This document shows positions 30,656 to 39,831 of a DNA stretch of 64,000 nucleotides, one piece after another. Position 1 is the stretch's first letter. Every line of letters starts with the position of its first letter. The notes below the pieces were generated by a model, which ran no database searches, was not told the DNA's origin, and saw nothing but the letters and a program-made list of their open reading frames with translations. The position numbers were made by a program, and so were the translations under genes. Location of the stretch: the NCBI RefSeq assembly GCF_022230955.1, contig NZ_JAKKFI010000054.1, forward strand, positions 62,001 through 126,000, written 5' to 3'. The DNA comes from Micromonospora cabrerizensis (lineage in GTDB: Bacteria; Actinomycetota; Actinomycetes; Mycobacteriales; Micromonosporaceae).

Positions 30656-32038
30656 TCAGCCGACCTCTCTGGCCAGCAGATCGCCGACGGCGGCGCGGAC
30701 CGGGTCCGGGTTCGCCCAGCTCCAGTTGGGATGCGCGCGGTTGGTGAGCAGGGCCAGGACGAGTCTGCGGCCCGGGTCGACCAGGAGCGAGGGGCCGGCG
30801 AAGCCGGTGTGGCCGAACGTCCGGGCCGAGGCGAGCCCGCCCATGAACCAGCTCTGGTTGAGCACGACCCCGAGACCGTGGGCGGCGGTCCGGTTGGGCC
30901 GCTCCGGGTCCACGGCGGGCTTCCCGGCGTTCTGGTTGGTGAGCATCCGGCGCACGGTCGCCGCCGCGAGGATGCGCCTGCCCTGGTGGGTGCCCCCGTC
31001 GAGGAGCATCTGACCGATCGCCGCCAGGTCGGTGGCGGTGGCGAAGATGCCGGCGTGACCGGCCACACCGCCGAGGTGGTTGGCGACGTCGTCGTGCACG
31101 GTGCCCCGCAGCAGACCCCGCGACGAGCGGGCGTCGGTGGCGACGAGGCGGCTGGCCTTCGCGCTGCCCGACAGCCAGGTGTTCGGGTTGAAGCCGGTGT
31201 CGCGCAGGCCGAGCGGGCCGGTGAGGCCGCTCTTGAGCGCCTGGTCGAGACGCTGGCCAGTGACCTTCTCCACGATCCTGCCGGCGATCATCAGCCCGAC
31301 GCTGGAATAGCGGAACGTCCTGCCGGGCACGGCGCCGGAGACCAGCCCGGTGGTGAGCACGGCGTTCCAGCGGGCCGCGTTGTCGGCGAGCCCGGTGACC
31401 TTGGCGCCGACGGGCAGGCCGCTGGTGTGGGCGAGCAGCATCTCGACGGTGACCCGCTCGGTGCCCGCCCCGGTGAAGCCGGGCAGGTAGTCGCGGACCG
31501 GTGCGCCCAGGTCGACGCGTCCCCTGTCGACCTGCTGCAACAGCAGGATGGCCGTGTACACCTTCGTGACCGAGGCGAGGTCGAAGACGGAATCGGGGCG
31601 CATCTCGACGCGCTGGCCCGCCGCGAGCAGTTTGGGCCCCGCGCCGTAGCGCAGCGCCTCCCCGACCGCGGTGTGCACAGTCGTTTTACCATCCACCAGA
31701 ACGACGGCGACCGCGCCGGGAAAACCCTTGTGCTGCACGGTCTGCGCGGTGGCGGGCAGATGCCGCCGGAGCAGCGCGGTCACGTCCTGCGCGTAGCGGG
31801 CCTGGCCGGCTGCGGCAGTGCCGCTCGGGGACGCGGTGGCGCTCGGTGAGCCCGACGGCGGCGTGGTGGTGCCGGCCGAGCCGAAACCCACCCTGTTGCC
31901 GGCGGCGTCGGTCGCGGTCACCGCGTCACCGGGACCGGCCACACCCGCATCCGGCGGGCCACCGTCGCCGCAACCCGCGAGGGCGGAGGTGGCAGCGGCC
32001 AGACCGGCCCCCAGCAGAGTGCGACGCGCGACGGGCAT
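30656..32038 (-). CDS. Serine beta-lactamase-fold hydrolase lipoprotein
   Basis: 460 residues from ATG 32038. Lipobox SALAGC (Tat-like VARRTLLG before it). A Pro/Ser/Thr linker precedes a class C beta-lactamase/DD-peptidase fold with the SVTK nucleophile motif, YSS as the Tyr motif, and HTG as the third element (GHTGFAG). Likely an esterase or D-aminopeptidase/carboxypeptidase of the EstB/6-aminohexanoate dimer hydrolase class acting at the envelope; not a likely resistance beta-lactamase. Confidence 0.9.
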   Translation of the reverse strand: MPVARRTLLGAGLAAATSALAGCGDGGPPDAGVAGPGDAVTATDAAGNRVGFGSAGTTTPPSGSPSATASPSGTAAAGQARYAQDVTALLRRHLPATAQTVQHKGFPGAVAVVLVDGKTTVHTAVGEALRYGAGPKLLAAGQRVEMRPDSVFDLASVTKVYTAILLLQQVDRGRVDLGAPVRDYLPGFTGAGTERVTVEMLLAHTSGLPVGAKVTGLADNAARWNAVLTTGLVSGAVPGRTFRYSSVGLMIAGRIVEKVTGQRLDQALKSGLTGPLGLRDTGFNPNTWLSGSAKASRLVATDARSSRGLLRGTVHDDVANHLGGVAGHAGIFATATDLAAIGQMLLDGGTHQGRRILAAATVRRMLTNQNAGKPAVDPERPNRTAAHGLGVVLNQSWFMGGLASARTFGHTGFAGPSLLVDPGRRLVLALLTNRAHPNWSWANPDPVRAAVGDLLAREVG

Positions 32039-32273
32039 GCCGGAGATCGTGACAGTCGACACGGACGCGCGCCAACCGGGCCGCCCGAACGGCGACGGCG
32101 TCCATCCCATCGGCCAACAAGTGGTCACCTGCCGGACACGTTCGGTCGACGTCCGACGGGTTGTGCGACGATCGGCGAGCGTCACGCCGATCGACCGTCC
32201 ACCGGTCCGCCCGTGCACCGAACGCTGGCGGGCACGGGGAGGGCACCACACCTCGTACCCCTTGGAGAGCACG

Positions 32274-33650
32274 ATGTCCCTCTCCCCATCCCGGGTCTTC
32301 GCAGAGCTGAACACGGCTCGACCCCCTGACCAGCCCAACCCGATGATGGGTACGGCCGTCGTGGTCGGTGGCAGCGTCGCCGGCCTGCTGGCCGCCCGGG
32401 TGCTGTCCGATCACGCCGACAGCGTCGTCATCATCGACCGGGACGACCCCCAGGTGGCCGGCGCGCGGCCCGGCGTACCCCAGGGGACGCAGCTGCACGC
32501 GCTGCTGCCCGGCGGTCTCCTCCAGCTGGAGCGCCTGTTTCCGGGATTCCGCGAGGCGGCCCTGGCGCGCGGGGCGGTCGAAGCGCCACCGGAGGCCCGC
32601 CGCAACTACCTCGACGGCCGTCCGAAGGTCGTCGTTCCCGACGACGCCGACACCCTGGCGGGCAGCCGGCCGCTGCTGGAGGGGCTGATCCGCGAGCAGG
32701 TGCTCCGGCTGCCCAACGTCAAGACGGTCACCGCCCGAGCCGCCGGCCTCGTGTTCGACGGCACCGCGGTCACCGGGGTCCGCTGCGACGTCGGTGGGGT
32801 CGCCGGCGTCGAGCGGGCCGAACTCGTGGTGGACGCCATGGGGCGGTCGAGCAGACTCTCGGACTGGCTGGAGCAGGCCGGCTGGGACCGCCCGGTCACC
32901 CGGCGGATGACCGTGCACCTCAACTACGCGACGGCCGTGTTCCGACGCCCGGACGTCACCCCTCCCTCGACGGTCGTGCTGGCGCTGAACACGTCGAAGA
33001 CGGAGGTGGACGTGGCCGGGGCCGCGTTCTTCGCCATCGAGGACGGCCGGTGGATGGCCATGATGGCCGGTTACGGCAACGACCGCCCCGGGCGTACCCC
33101 GGAGGACTTCGTCCGCCGCCTGCGCGAGCAGTTCCCACCCGAGTTCGGCGAGGTCGCCGACCAGGAGATGCTCGGCGACGTCCAGACCTACCACCACGCC
33201 GACAGCCGGCGACGGGACTTCCACGCCCTGAAGCGGTTTCCGGCCGGCCTCATCAGCGTCGGCGACGCCGTCGCGTCGTTCAACCCGGTGTACGGGCAGG
33301 GGATGACGTCGGCGGCCCTGCACGCGGCCTGCCTGTCGACGTATCTGCGGTCCGACCCGGATCTGCGGGCGCCCGCACACCACTTCCTCGCGCTGCAACG
33401 GGTCGTGGTCGACGCCGCCTGGTCGATCTCGACCTCCGCCGACCTGGGGTTGCCCCACGTCGACGGGCCCTACCCGCGCGGCTACCGGATCTCCAGCTGG
33501 GCGAGCCGGCAGATCATCGCCGCGACCGTCACGGACGTGACCACGGCGCGCCGGTTCAACGACGTCGTTTCCATGCGCGAGCACCCGAGCGCGCTGGCCC
33601 GGCCCGGTGTGCTCCTCGGCGCGCTGCGCGCCAACCGGCGCGCGCACTGA
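32274..33650 (+). CDS. FAD-dependent oxidoreductase / monooxygenase
   Basis: 458 residues; start at ATG 32274 behind GGAGAG, the longer frame overlapping the divergent gene. Rossmann motif GGSVAGLLAARVLSDHA with Asp-rich strand end VVIIDRDD binds the ADP part of FAD, and GDAVASFNPVYGQGM is the second FAD motif of aromatic-ring/squalene-epoxidase-like flavoproteins. Related proteins act on polyketides or isoprenoids, but no partner gene nearby names a substrate. Transcribed alone and followed by a strong hairpin. Confidence 0.88.
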   Translation: MSLSPSRVFAELNTARPPDQPNPMMGTAVVVGGSVAGLLAARVLSDHADSVVIIDRDDPQVAGARPGVPQGTQLHALLPGGLLQLERLFPGFREAALARGAVEAPPEARRNYLDGRPKVVVPDDADTLAGSRPLLEGLIREQVLRLPNVKTVTARAAGLVFDGTAVTGVRCDVGGVAGVERAELVVDAMGRSSRLSDWLEQAGWDRPVTRRMTVHLNYATAVFRRPDVTPPSTVVLALNTSKTEVDVAGAAFFAIEDGRWMAMMAGYGNDRPGRTPEDFVRRLREQFPPEFGEVADQEMLGDVQTYHHADSRRRDFHALKRFPAGLISVGDAVASFNPVYGQGMTSAALHAACLSTYLRSDPDLRAPAHHFLALQRVVVDAAWSISTSADLGLPHVDGPYPRGYRISSWASRQIIAATVTDVTTARRFNDVVSMREHPSALARPGVLLGALRANRRAH

Positions 33651-33671
33651 CGCCCCCGCCCAGGAGGTGAC

Positions 33672-33703
33672 GACCCGGCGGCCTCGTACGAGGCCGCCGG
33701 GTC
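33672..33703. terminator. Bidirectional terminator
   Basis: A perfect 15-bp stem, GACCCGGCGGCCTCG (33672-33686) with 33689-33703, between convergent genes. Confidence 0.85.
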
Positions 33704-33710
33704 CGATCAT

Positions 33711-34187
33711 CTAGCGGTTGAGCTTGCGCAGGACGTCGACGACGAACCGGTGGTCGTCGAGCTGCGGTAGCCCGGAGACCCCCACCCAGCCCACCACACC
33801 GGTGCCCCGGACGCGCAGCGGCACCGCGCCACCGGCCGCCGCGTACCGCGAGGCCGGCAGGCCGAACCTCTCGGCCAGCGTCACCTGCTTGTCCTGACAC
33901 AACCGGGCCATGTACAGCGACGAGTGCTCGAACCGCATCACGACCCGACCCTTGCGGCGCAGCCACGCGTCGTTGTCGGCCGTCGACCCGGGCAGGCCAC
34001 AGTGGAACAGCTGACGCCCGGCCCGCCACACCCCGACCGACACCGGCAGGCCCTGCTCGGTCGCGGCGGTGACGGCGAGCATCCCCAGCTCGTACGCGTC
34101 CGTCTCGGACAGGCCCGCGAGTTCCAACTCGCTCTCCTCGCGCAGCAGCTCGTCCAGCGTCGGCCACGGCTCACGGTCAGCTGACAT
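33711..34187 (-). CDS. UPF0303 / heme-degrading-domain (HbpS/GlcG-like) protein
   Basis: 158 residues from ATG 34187, with GAGGAG eight bases upstream. One domain of the DUF336 fold (GlcG/HbpS), in the UPF0303 subgroup: AWLRRKGRVVMRFEHSSLYM, GLPASRYAAAGGAVPLRVRG and VVGWVGVSGLPQLDDH. No heme ligand can be assigned with confidence. It follows the SDR gene by 28 bases on the same strand and is probably in its operon. Confidence 0.88.
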   Translation of the reverse strand: MSADREPWPTLDELLREESELELAGLSETDAYELGMLAVTAATEQGLPVSVGVWRAGRQLFHCGLPGSTADNDAWLRRKGRVVMRFEHSSLYMARLCQDKQVTLAERFGLPASRYAAAGGAVPLRVRGTGVVGWVGVSGLPQLDDHRFVVDVLRKLNR

Positions 34188-34215
34188 GTTTCTTCTCCTC
34201 GTCACACGGGGTGGG

Positions 34216-35676
34216 TCACCAGGCGCAGGGCGCGTAGTCCTTCAGGAAACAGCCGTACAGGTCCTCGCCCAGCTCGCCGCGGACGATCGGGTCGTACACC
34301 CGGGCCGCGCCGTCGACCAGGTCCAGTGGGGCGTGGAAGCCCTCGTCGGCCAGTCGCATCTTCGTCGGGTGGGGGCGTTCGTCGGTGATCCAGCCGGTGT
34401 CGACGCTGGTCATCAGGATGCCGTCGGTCAGCATCTCCTCGGCGCTGGTGCGGGTCAGCATGTTCAGCGCGGCCTTGGCCATGTTGGTGTGCGGGTGCCC
34501 CGGCCCCTTGTAGCCCCGGCCGAACTGGCCCTCCATCGCCGACACGTTCACCACGTACTTGCGGCGCGCCGACGCGGCGGCCATCACCGGGCGCAGCCGG
34601 CTGACCAGCACGAACGGCGCGGTGACGTTGCACAGTTGCACTTCGAGCAGCTCGACCGGGTCCACCTCCTGCACCCGCTGGACCCAGCTGTTGACCGAGT
34701 CGAGGTCCGGGACGAGGCCACCGGCGTCGATGGCCGTGGACGCCGCGATGCGCTCCGGCGAGGCGGAACCGCTGGTGAGCGCCAGTGCGGTGAGCGCGTG
34801 CGGGGTGAGAGCAGTCGACTGCGGCGCGGCGGTCAGGCTGCCCACCGGGCCGCCCTGGCCGTCCGGCTTGGCGAACGTGATCAGCTCCGGCAGTGGGCCG
34901 TCCGGCAGGGCCGCGGCCTCCGCGGCGACGAGCTGCGCGTACGCCCCGGGGGAGCGGCGGACGGTCTGCGCCGCGTTGTTGATCAGGATGTCGAGGGGGC
35001 CCTGGCTGCTGACCGAGTCGGCGAGGGCGATCACCTGGGCGGGGTCGCGCAGGTCGATCCCGACGATGCGCAGGCGGTGCAGCCAGTCCCCGCTGTCGGG
35101 CATCGCGGCGAACCGGCGGACCGCGTCGTGCGGGAACCGCGTGGTCACCGTCGTGTGGGCGCCGTCGCGCAGCAGCCGCAGCGCGATGTACATGCCGATC
35201 TTGGCCCGGCCGCCGGTGAGCAGGGCGCGTCGGCCGGTCAGGTCGGTACGGGCGTCGCGGCGCTCCCGGTTGAGCGCGGCGCAGGACGGGCAGAGCTGGT
35301 GGTAGAAGGCGTCCACCTCGCGGTAGCGCTGCTTGCAGACATAGCAGCCGCGCGGGTTGTGCAGGAAGCCCGCCGTCTCGCCCGCGACGGAGGTCGCCAG
35401 CGGGATGCCCTGCGTCTCGTCGTCGATGCGCCCGGGAGCGCCGGTGGCGGTGGCCTCCGTCACCGCCCGGTCGGCCGCGAGGATGGCGTCGCGCCGTTCC
35501 TCACGTCGCCTCTGCTTGATCACCTTGTAGAGCCGCGCGGTGGCCCGCTGCACCCGCACCACGTCGGGATGGTCGGAGGGCAGCGCCTCCAACGCCTCGA
35601 AGACGCTGAGGCAGGCCTCCAGCCGGCTTCGGTCAATACCGTCTTGACCGTTTTCGGTAATGTTGTCCACCGTCAT
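34216..35676 (-). CDS. Zinc-ribbon short-chain dehydrogenase (SDR)
   Basis: 486 residues from ATG 35676; the longer frame to 35904 overlaps the siderophore reductase. An N-terminal extension (about 1-130) contains CYVCKQRY and CPSC, four Cys of a rubredoxin-like zinc ribbon. The SDR core (about 140-486) has a TGGRAKIG nucleotide-binding loop in place of classic TGxxxGIG, NNAAQT, and a catalytic SAMEG...YKG...K pattern with Ser and Tyr in the expected order. Substrate unknown. Upstream of and likely co-transcribed with the UPF0303 gene. Confidence 0.87.
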   Translation of the reverse strand: MTVDNITENGQDGIDRSRLEACLSVFEALEALPSDHPDVVRVQRATARLYKVIKQRRREERRDAILAADRAVTEATATGAPGRIDDETQGIPLATSVAGETAGFLHNPRGCYVCKQRYREVDAFYHQLCPSCAALNRERRDARTDLTGRRALLTGGRAKIGMYIALRLLRDGAHTTVTTRFPHDAVRRFAAMPDSGDWLHRLRIVGIDLRDPAQVIALADSVSSQGPLDILINNAAQTVRRSPGAYAQLVAAEAAALPDGPLPELITFAKPDGQGGPVGSLTAAPQSTALTPHALTALALTSGSASPERIAASTAIDAGGLVPDLDSVNSWVQRVQEVDPVELLEVQLCNVTAPFVLVSRLRPVMAAASARRKYVVNVSAMEGQFGRGYKGPGHPHTNMAKAALNMLTRTSAEEMLTDGILMTSVDTGWITDERPHPTKMRLADEGFHAPLDLVDGAARVYDPIVRGELGEDLYGCFLKDYAPCAW

Positions 35677-35777
35677 GCGTCGTTGTCTCGTCCCGTTTCC
35701 TGTGCCGGATCCAACCGGCTCGCCCCAAGTCCGATCCGAAACTGTACGCACCGCGCGGCCCGACACGCACCTCGCTG

Positions 35778-36683
35778 TCAGTCGGCGTCGGCGTGACCGA
35801 GGCGCCAGTAGCCCATGAAGGCCACCGCCCGCCGGTCCAGACCCCGCTCGGCGACCAGGTGCCGGCGCAGCGCGCGGATGACACCGGCCTCCCCGGCCAG
35901 CCACGCGTACAACGGTGCCGTGGCCACCTCCTCGGGTACCTCCCAGAGGATCTCGGTGTCCACGTCCACGTCTCCGACGGGCTGCGTGGTCGCCGACGCG
36001 CCGGGCACCAGCAGGTCGTCGACCGCGGCGGCGACGGCGGGAACCAGCCGGCTGCCGTACCCGTCGACGCCCCGGGGCATCCAGCGGACCTCGACGCCGG
36101 GGGGAGCCACCAGCGGCAGCACGTCGTCGGCGTCGGGCACCTCCAGCAGCACCACACCCCGGGTGTCGAGGGGAAGGCGCTCGCAGATGCTGCCGATCGC
36201 CGGCACCGCGGTCTCGTCCCCGGCCAGCAGCAGGCAGCTACCGGTCGACGGCCGGAACTCGACGCCGCCGTGGTTCCCGTCGTAGCCGGAGTCCGGCCCG
36301 ACGATGGCGATCTGGTCGCCGGCGCTCACCCGACGAGCCCAGCGGGTCGCCGGGCCGCCGTCACCGTGCAGCACCAGGTCGACGTCGACCTCGGCGAGGT
36401 GCGGTCGGACCGCCCGGACGGTGTAGGTACGGATCGGGTTGCGCCGGTGCTCGGGCAGCGCCCGCCACCGCGGATACCAGTCCGCGCCCTCCGGAAGATC
36501 CACCCCGCGCTGGTCGGGCAGCGGCAGCGCCAGCTTGATGCGCTGGTCGTAACCGTTGTCGGCGAAGCGGTCGAGGTCCGCCCCGGTGAAGGTCACCCGG
36601 ACGAAGGACGGGCTGAGTCGGCGTACCGCACGGACGGTGACGGTGAACACGCGCCACGGGGCGATGGGCAGGGTTTCGGTCAT
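35778..36683 (-). CDS. Siderophore-interacting protein (FAD-dependent ferric-siderophore reductase)
   Basis: 301 residues. An FAD-binding beta barrel (about 10-135; RTYTVRAVR supplies the RxYTxR FAD motif) and an NAD(P)H-binding domain (about 140-300; LLAGDETAVPAIGSI, the SIP/ViuB GDETALPAI motif). Releases iron inside the cytoplasm by reducing the imported chelate. Last gene of the iron operon, 27 bases after the permease. Confidence 0.95.
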   Translation of the reverse strand: MTETLPIAPWRVFTVTVRAVRRLSPSFVRVTFTGADLDRFADNGYDQRIKLALPLPDQRGVDLPEGADWYPRWRALPEHRRNPIRTYTVRAVRPHLAEVDVDLVLHGDGGPATRWARRVSAGDQIAIVGPDSGYDGNHGGVEFRPSTGSCLLLAGDETAVPAIGSICERLPLDTRGVVLLEVPDADDVLPLVAPPGVEVRWMPRGVDGYGSRLVPAVAAAVDDLLVPGASATTQPVGDVDVDTEILWEVPEEVATAPLYAWLAGEAGVIRALRRHLVAERGLDRRAVAFMGYWRLGHADAD

Positions 36684-36710
36684 GGGTGCCTCTCCGGGTT
36701 GGGCCGGCGT

Positions 36711-38819
36711 CTACCGGGGGTTGTTCGTCGTTGCGCGCGACCGCCACAGCAGCCAGACGAAGTACGGGGCGCCGATCATGGCGGTGACCAGGCCGGCGGG
36801 AATCTGGGCCGGGGCGATGAGCGTCCGTCCGACGGTGTCGGCGATGCTGACCAGCGCCGCGCCGAGCAGGGCGGCCACCGGGAGCACCCGGGAGTGTCGG
36901 CCACCGACGAGCGCCCGGGCGGCGTGCGGGGCGACCAGCCCGACGAAGCCGATGACCCCGACGGCCGAGACGGCGGTGGAGGTGAGCAGCGCCGCCGCGC
37001 CGAGCGCGACCAGCCGGGTGCGTTCCAGGCGGACGCCCAGCACCCGGGGAGTGTCGTCGTCCAGCGCCATCAGGTCGAGTTCGCGACGGGCGGCGACCAC
37101 GGCCGGGGTGAGCACCAGCAGGGCGATCAGCACCGGCAGCACCTGGGTGGGCATCCGGCCGTAGGTGGAGCCGGACAGCCAGGTCAACGCCTTGCCGGTG
37201 TTCCACGGGTCGAAGGCGACGACCAGGTAGGTGATGACCGCCATGCCGCCCTGCCAGGCCCCGAAGCCGATCAGCACCAGCCGGTCGGAGCTGAGCCCGC
37301 CGCGCCAGGCCAGGCCGTACACCAGGGCGAAGGCCAGCATCGCGCCGAGCCCGGCGACCCCGGAGACGGCCCACACCCCGGCCAGCGGCACGAAGGTGAG
37401 CAGTGAGACGGCCCCCAACCCGGCGCCGGCGGTGATGCCGAGGATGCCGGGCTCGGCCAGCGGGTTGCGGCAGACCGCCTGCACGGTGGTGCCGGCCACC
37501 GCCAGCGCCGCGCCGGCCAGGACCGCCGCGGCGACGCGCGGCCACCGCTGGTCCAGCACAAAGGTGTACGCGGGCCCGGTGCTCCCGTTGAGCCAGTTCA
37601 GCACGTCGCCGAGCAGCACCCAGGTGTCACCGGCGAGCATGCCGACCGCCACGGCGCCGACGGTCAGTACGGCGGTGACGGTGAGGACGATGCGGTGGAA
37701 GCCGGCGGAGCGGACGGCCGCGTGCCCGCCGGGCGGGCGGCGGGTGGGGCCCGCGTCGCGGTGCCGGCGGGCCAGCCAGATGAGGATCGCCGCGCCGAAC
37801 AGGGTGGTGACCACGCCGGTGGGAATGTCGACGCCGGCCTGCCCGCCCATCACGGCGCGCAGCAGCACGTCGGAGCCGAGGACGATGATGACCCCGGCGA
37901 TGCCGGACAACGGCAGCAGGATGCGGTGCCGGTGCACCCCGGGCACCACGGGGGCGAGCAGCCGGACGATCACCGGGGCGCACAGGCCGACGAAGCCGAC
38001 CGGGCCGGTGAGGGTGACGGCCGCGGCGGACAGCAGCACGGCCAGCACCATGACGGTGAGCCGGGTGCGCCGCACGTCGAGACCGAGCACGGTGGCGGTG
38101 TCGTCGCCGAGGGCGAGGATGTCGAGGCGGTGCCCGAGCAGCATCAGCACGACGACGGCGCCGACGATCACCGGGGCCAGCTGGGTCAGCGCGGTCAGGT
38201 CGCTCTGCACCAGCGAGCCGTTGCCCCAGGCGAACAGACCGATGGTGGCCTGCTCGAACAGGAGCAGCAGCAGCGTCGTCACCGACCCCAGCGCCAGCGC
38301 GGTCGCCGAGCCGGCGAGGATGAGTCGGGTGGTGCCGGCCTGCCCACCGGAGGACATCGCCATCACCAGGCCGGCGGCGGCCAGCCCTCCGCAGAAGGCA
38401 AGACCACCGGCGGGCAGCGCGGGCAGCGAGACGCCGAACGCGGCCACGGCGACGATCGCCAGGTGGGCGCCCGCGTTGACCGCGAGGGTGTCCGGAGACG
38501 CGAGGGGGTTGCGGGCGATCGACTGCAACGCGGCGCCGGCGAACCCGAGCGCGACGCCGATGGCCAACCCGGCGAGCAGCCGGGGCAACCGGGAGGCGAT
38601 CAGGACGCGGGCCGCCTCGTCGTCGGCGCCCGTCAGGAGCCGCAGCAGGTCGAGGGCGCCGACCGACGAGGTGCCCTGGGTGAGGTGCACCGCGCCGACC
38701 ACCAGCAGCAGCAGGATCGCGGCGACGAAGACACCGACCACGCGGGGCACGGCCAGGCGTCCGCCCGGAGCCGGCCGGGTGGCCGGCTCCGGGCGTGGGG
38801 GTGCGCTCAGCACGCTCAC
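36711..38819 (-). CDS. Fused two-domain iron-siderophore ABC permease (FhuB-like)
   Basis: 702 residues from GTG 38819, overlapping the receptor stop as GTGA. Two tandem FecCD-type permease halves (about 20-340 and 365-700), each with some ten hydrophobic helices; repeats of NPLASPDTLAVNAGAHLAI and NPLAEPGILGITAGAGLGA mark the duplicated start. The fusion gives a monomeric channel like E. coli FhuB, rather than the more usual FecC+FecD pair. Works with the receptor lipoprotein and the ATPase in the same operon. Confidence 0.95.
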   Translation of the reverse strand: MSVLSAPPRPEPATRPAPGGRLAVPRVVGVFVAAILLLLVVGAVHLTQGTSSVGALDLLRLLTGADDEAARVLIASRLPRLLAGLAIGVALGFAGAALQSIARNPLASPDTLAVNAGAHLAIVAVAAFGVSLPALPAGGLAFCGGLAAAGLVMAMSSGGQAGTTRLILAGSATALALGSVTTLLLLLFEQATIGLFAWGNGSLVQSDLTALTQLAPVIVGAVVVLMLLGHRLDILALGDDTATVLGLDVRRTRLTVMVLAVLLSAAAVTLTGPVGFVGLCAPVIVRLLAPVVPGVHRHRILLPLSGIAGVIIVLGSDVLLRAVMGGQAGVDIPTGVVTTLFGAAILIWLARRHRDAGPTRRPPGGHAAVRSAGFHRIVLTVTAVLTVGAVAVGMLAGDTWVLLGDVLNWLNGSTGPAYTFVLDQRWPRVAAAVLAGAALAVAGTTVQAVCRNPLAEPGILGITAGAGLGAVSLLTFVPLAGVWAVSGVAGLGAMLAFALVYGLAWRGGLSSDRLVLIGFGAWQGGMAVITYLVVAFDPWNTGKALTWLSGSTYGRMPTQVLPVLIALLVLTPAVVAARRELDLMALDDDTPRVLGVRLERTRLVALGAAALLTSTAVSAVGVIGFVGLVAPHAARALVGGRHSRVLPVAALLGAALVSIADTVGRTLIAPAQIPAGLVTAMIGAPYFVWLLWRSRATTNNPR

Positions 38820-39799
38820 ACCGCGTACGTCTTGACGAGTTCGTCGATGTACTGCTTGCCGGAGAGCGGACCGCCGAAGGTCCACATGCCGTTGGGCATC
38901 TTGCGCACGTTGCCCTTCTGCACGAAGGGCAGCGACTTCCAGATGGCGTTGCCGGCGAGACCGTCGGTGAACACGTCGTCGCCGTCGGAGGCGTTGTAGA
39001 AGAAGCGCAGGTTCGGGTCCTTGAGGACGGTCATGCCCTCGACGTCGGTCTGGCCGAGACCCCACGCCTCGTCGACCTTGCCGGTCCAGGCGTTGGTGAG
39101 GCCGAGCTGGGTGCCGATCTCGGAGACGAGAGAGCCCTTGCCGAACATCCGGATGCTGACGGTGCTGCCCTCCTTCCAGCCGTCGGCGAAGGCGAACGGC
39201 CGGCCGGCGGCCCCGGCGTCGGCGATCTTCTTCTTGCCGTCGGCGATGGCCGCGTCGAAGTCGGTGAGCAGCTTCTCCGCCTCGGTGGTCTTGCCGACAG
39301 CCTTCGCGATCATGTTGAGGTCCGCGCGCATCCGGCCGAGGTTGTCGGTGGCGTCACTGCCCTTGGCGACCACGACGGGGGCGTACTTCTCCAGCTGACT
39401 GACCATGTTGGCCCCCCGGTCGTCCTCCATGACGATGAGGTCGGGCTGGAGGGCGACGATCGAGTCGACGCTGGGCTCGCCGCGCGTACCGACGTCCTTG
39501 ACACCCGGGTCGAGCTTCGCGGAGGTGACCCAGGTGCCGTAGCCCTTGGGGTCGGCGACACCGACGGGCATGACGCCCAGGCTGACCAGCATCTCGACCT
39601 CGCCCCACTCGAGCCCGACGACCTTGGTCGCCGGGGCCTTGAGGGTGATCTCCTTGCCGCGGCTGTCGGTGAGGGTGACCGGCCCGCCGGCCGCCGAGGA
39701 GGAGGTCTCGGGGGATGCGGCGTTCTCGGTGGTGCCGCAGGCGCCGAGCGTCAACGCGGCGACGACGGCGAGGAGGGCGGTGAAACGGGTACGGGTCAT
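38816..39799 (-). CDS. Iron-siderophore receptor lipoprotein (FecB/FhuD type)
   Basis: 327 residues. Lipobox LGAC (Cys21) followed by a Ser/Ala linker and a type III periplasmic-binding fold: KVVGLEWGEVEMLVSLGVMPVGVAD, LQPDLIV and a long connecting helix. Delivers ferric siderophore to the fused permease. Siderophore class cannot be read. It has no biosynthesis genes nearby, so xenosiderophore uptake is possible. Confidence 0.95.
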   Translation of the reverse strand: MTRTRFTALLAVVAALTLGACGTTENAASPETSSSAAGGPVTLTDSRGKEITLKAPATKVVGLEWGEVEMLVSLGVMPVGVADPKGYGTWVTSAKLDPGVKDVGTRGEPSVDSIVALQPDLIVMEDDRGANMVSQLEKYAPVVVAKGSDATDNLGRMRADLNMIAKAVGKTTEAEKLLTDFDAAIADGKKKIADAGAAGRPFAFADGWKEGSTVSIRMFGKGSLVSEIGTQLGLTNAWTGKVDEAWGLGQTDVEGMTVLKDPNLRFFYNASDGDDVFTDGLAGNAIWKSLPFVQKGNVRKMPNGMWTFGGPLSGKQYIDELVKTYAV

Positions 39800-39831
39800 G
39801 ACGGTCTTTCTCTGCTGGGGATGAGGGGTGT

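Noticed and set aside
30656..32038. Antibiotic-resistance beta-lactamase
   Set aside because: SVTK/YSS/HTG with a lipoprotein linker fits esterase or peptidase relatives of class C, and no resistance context is present.
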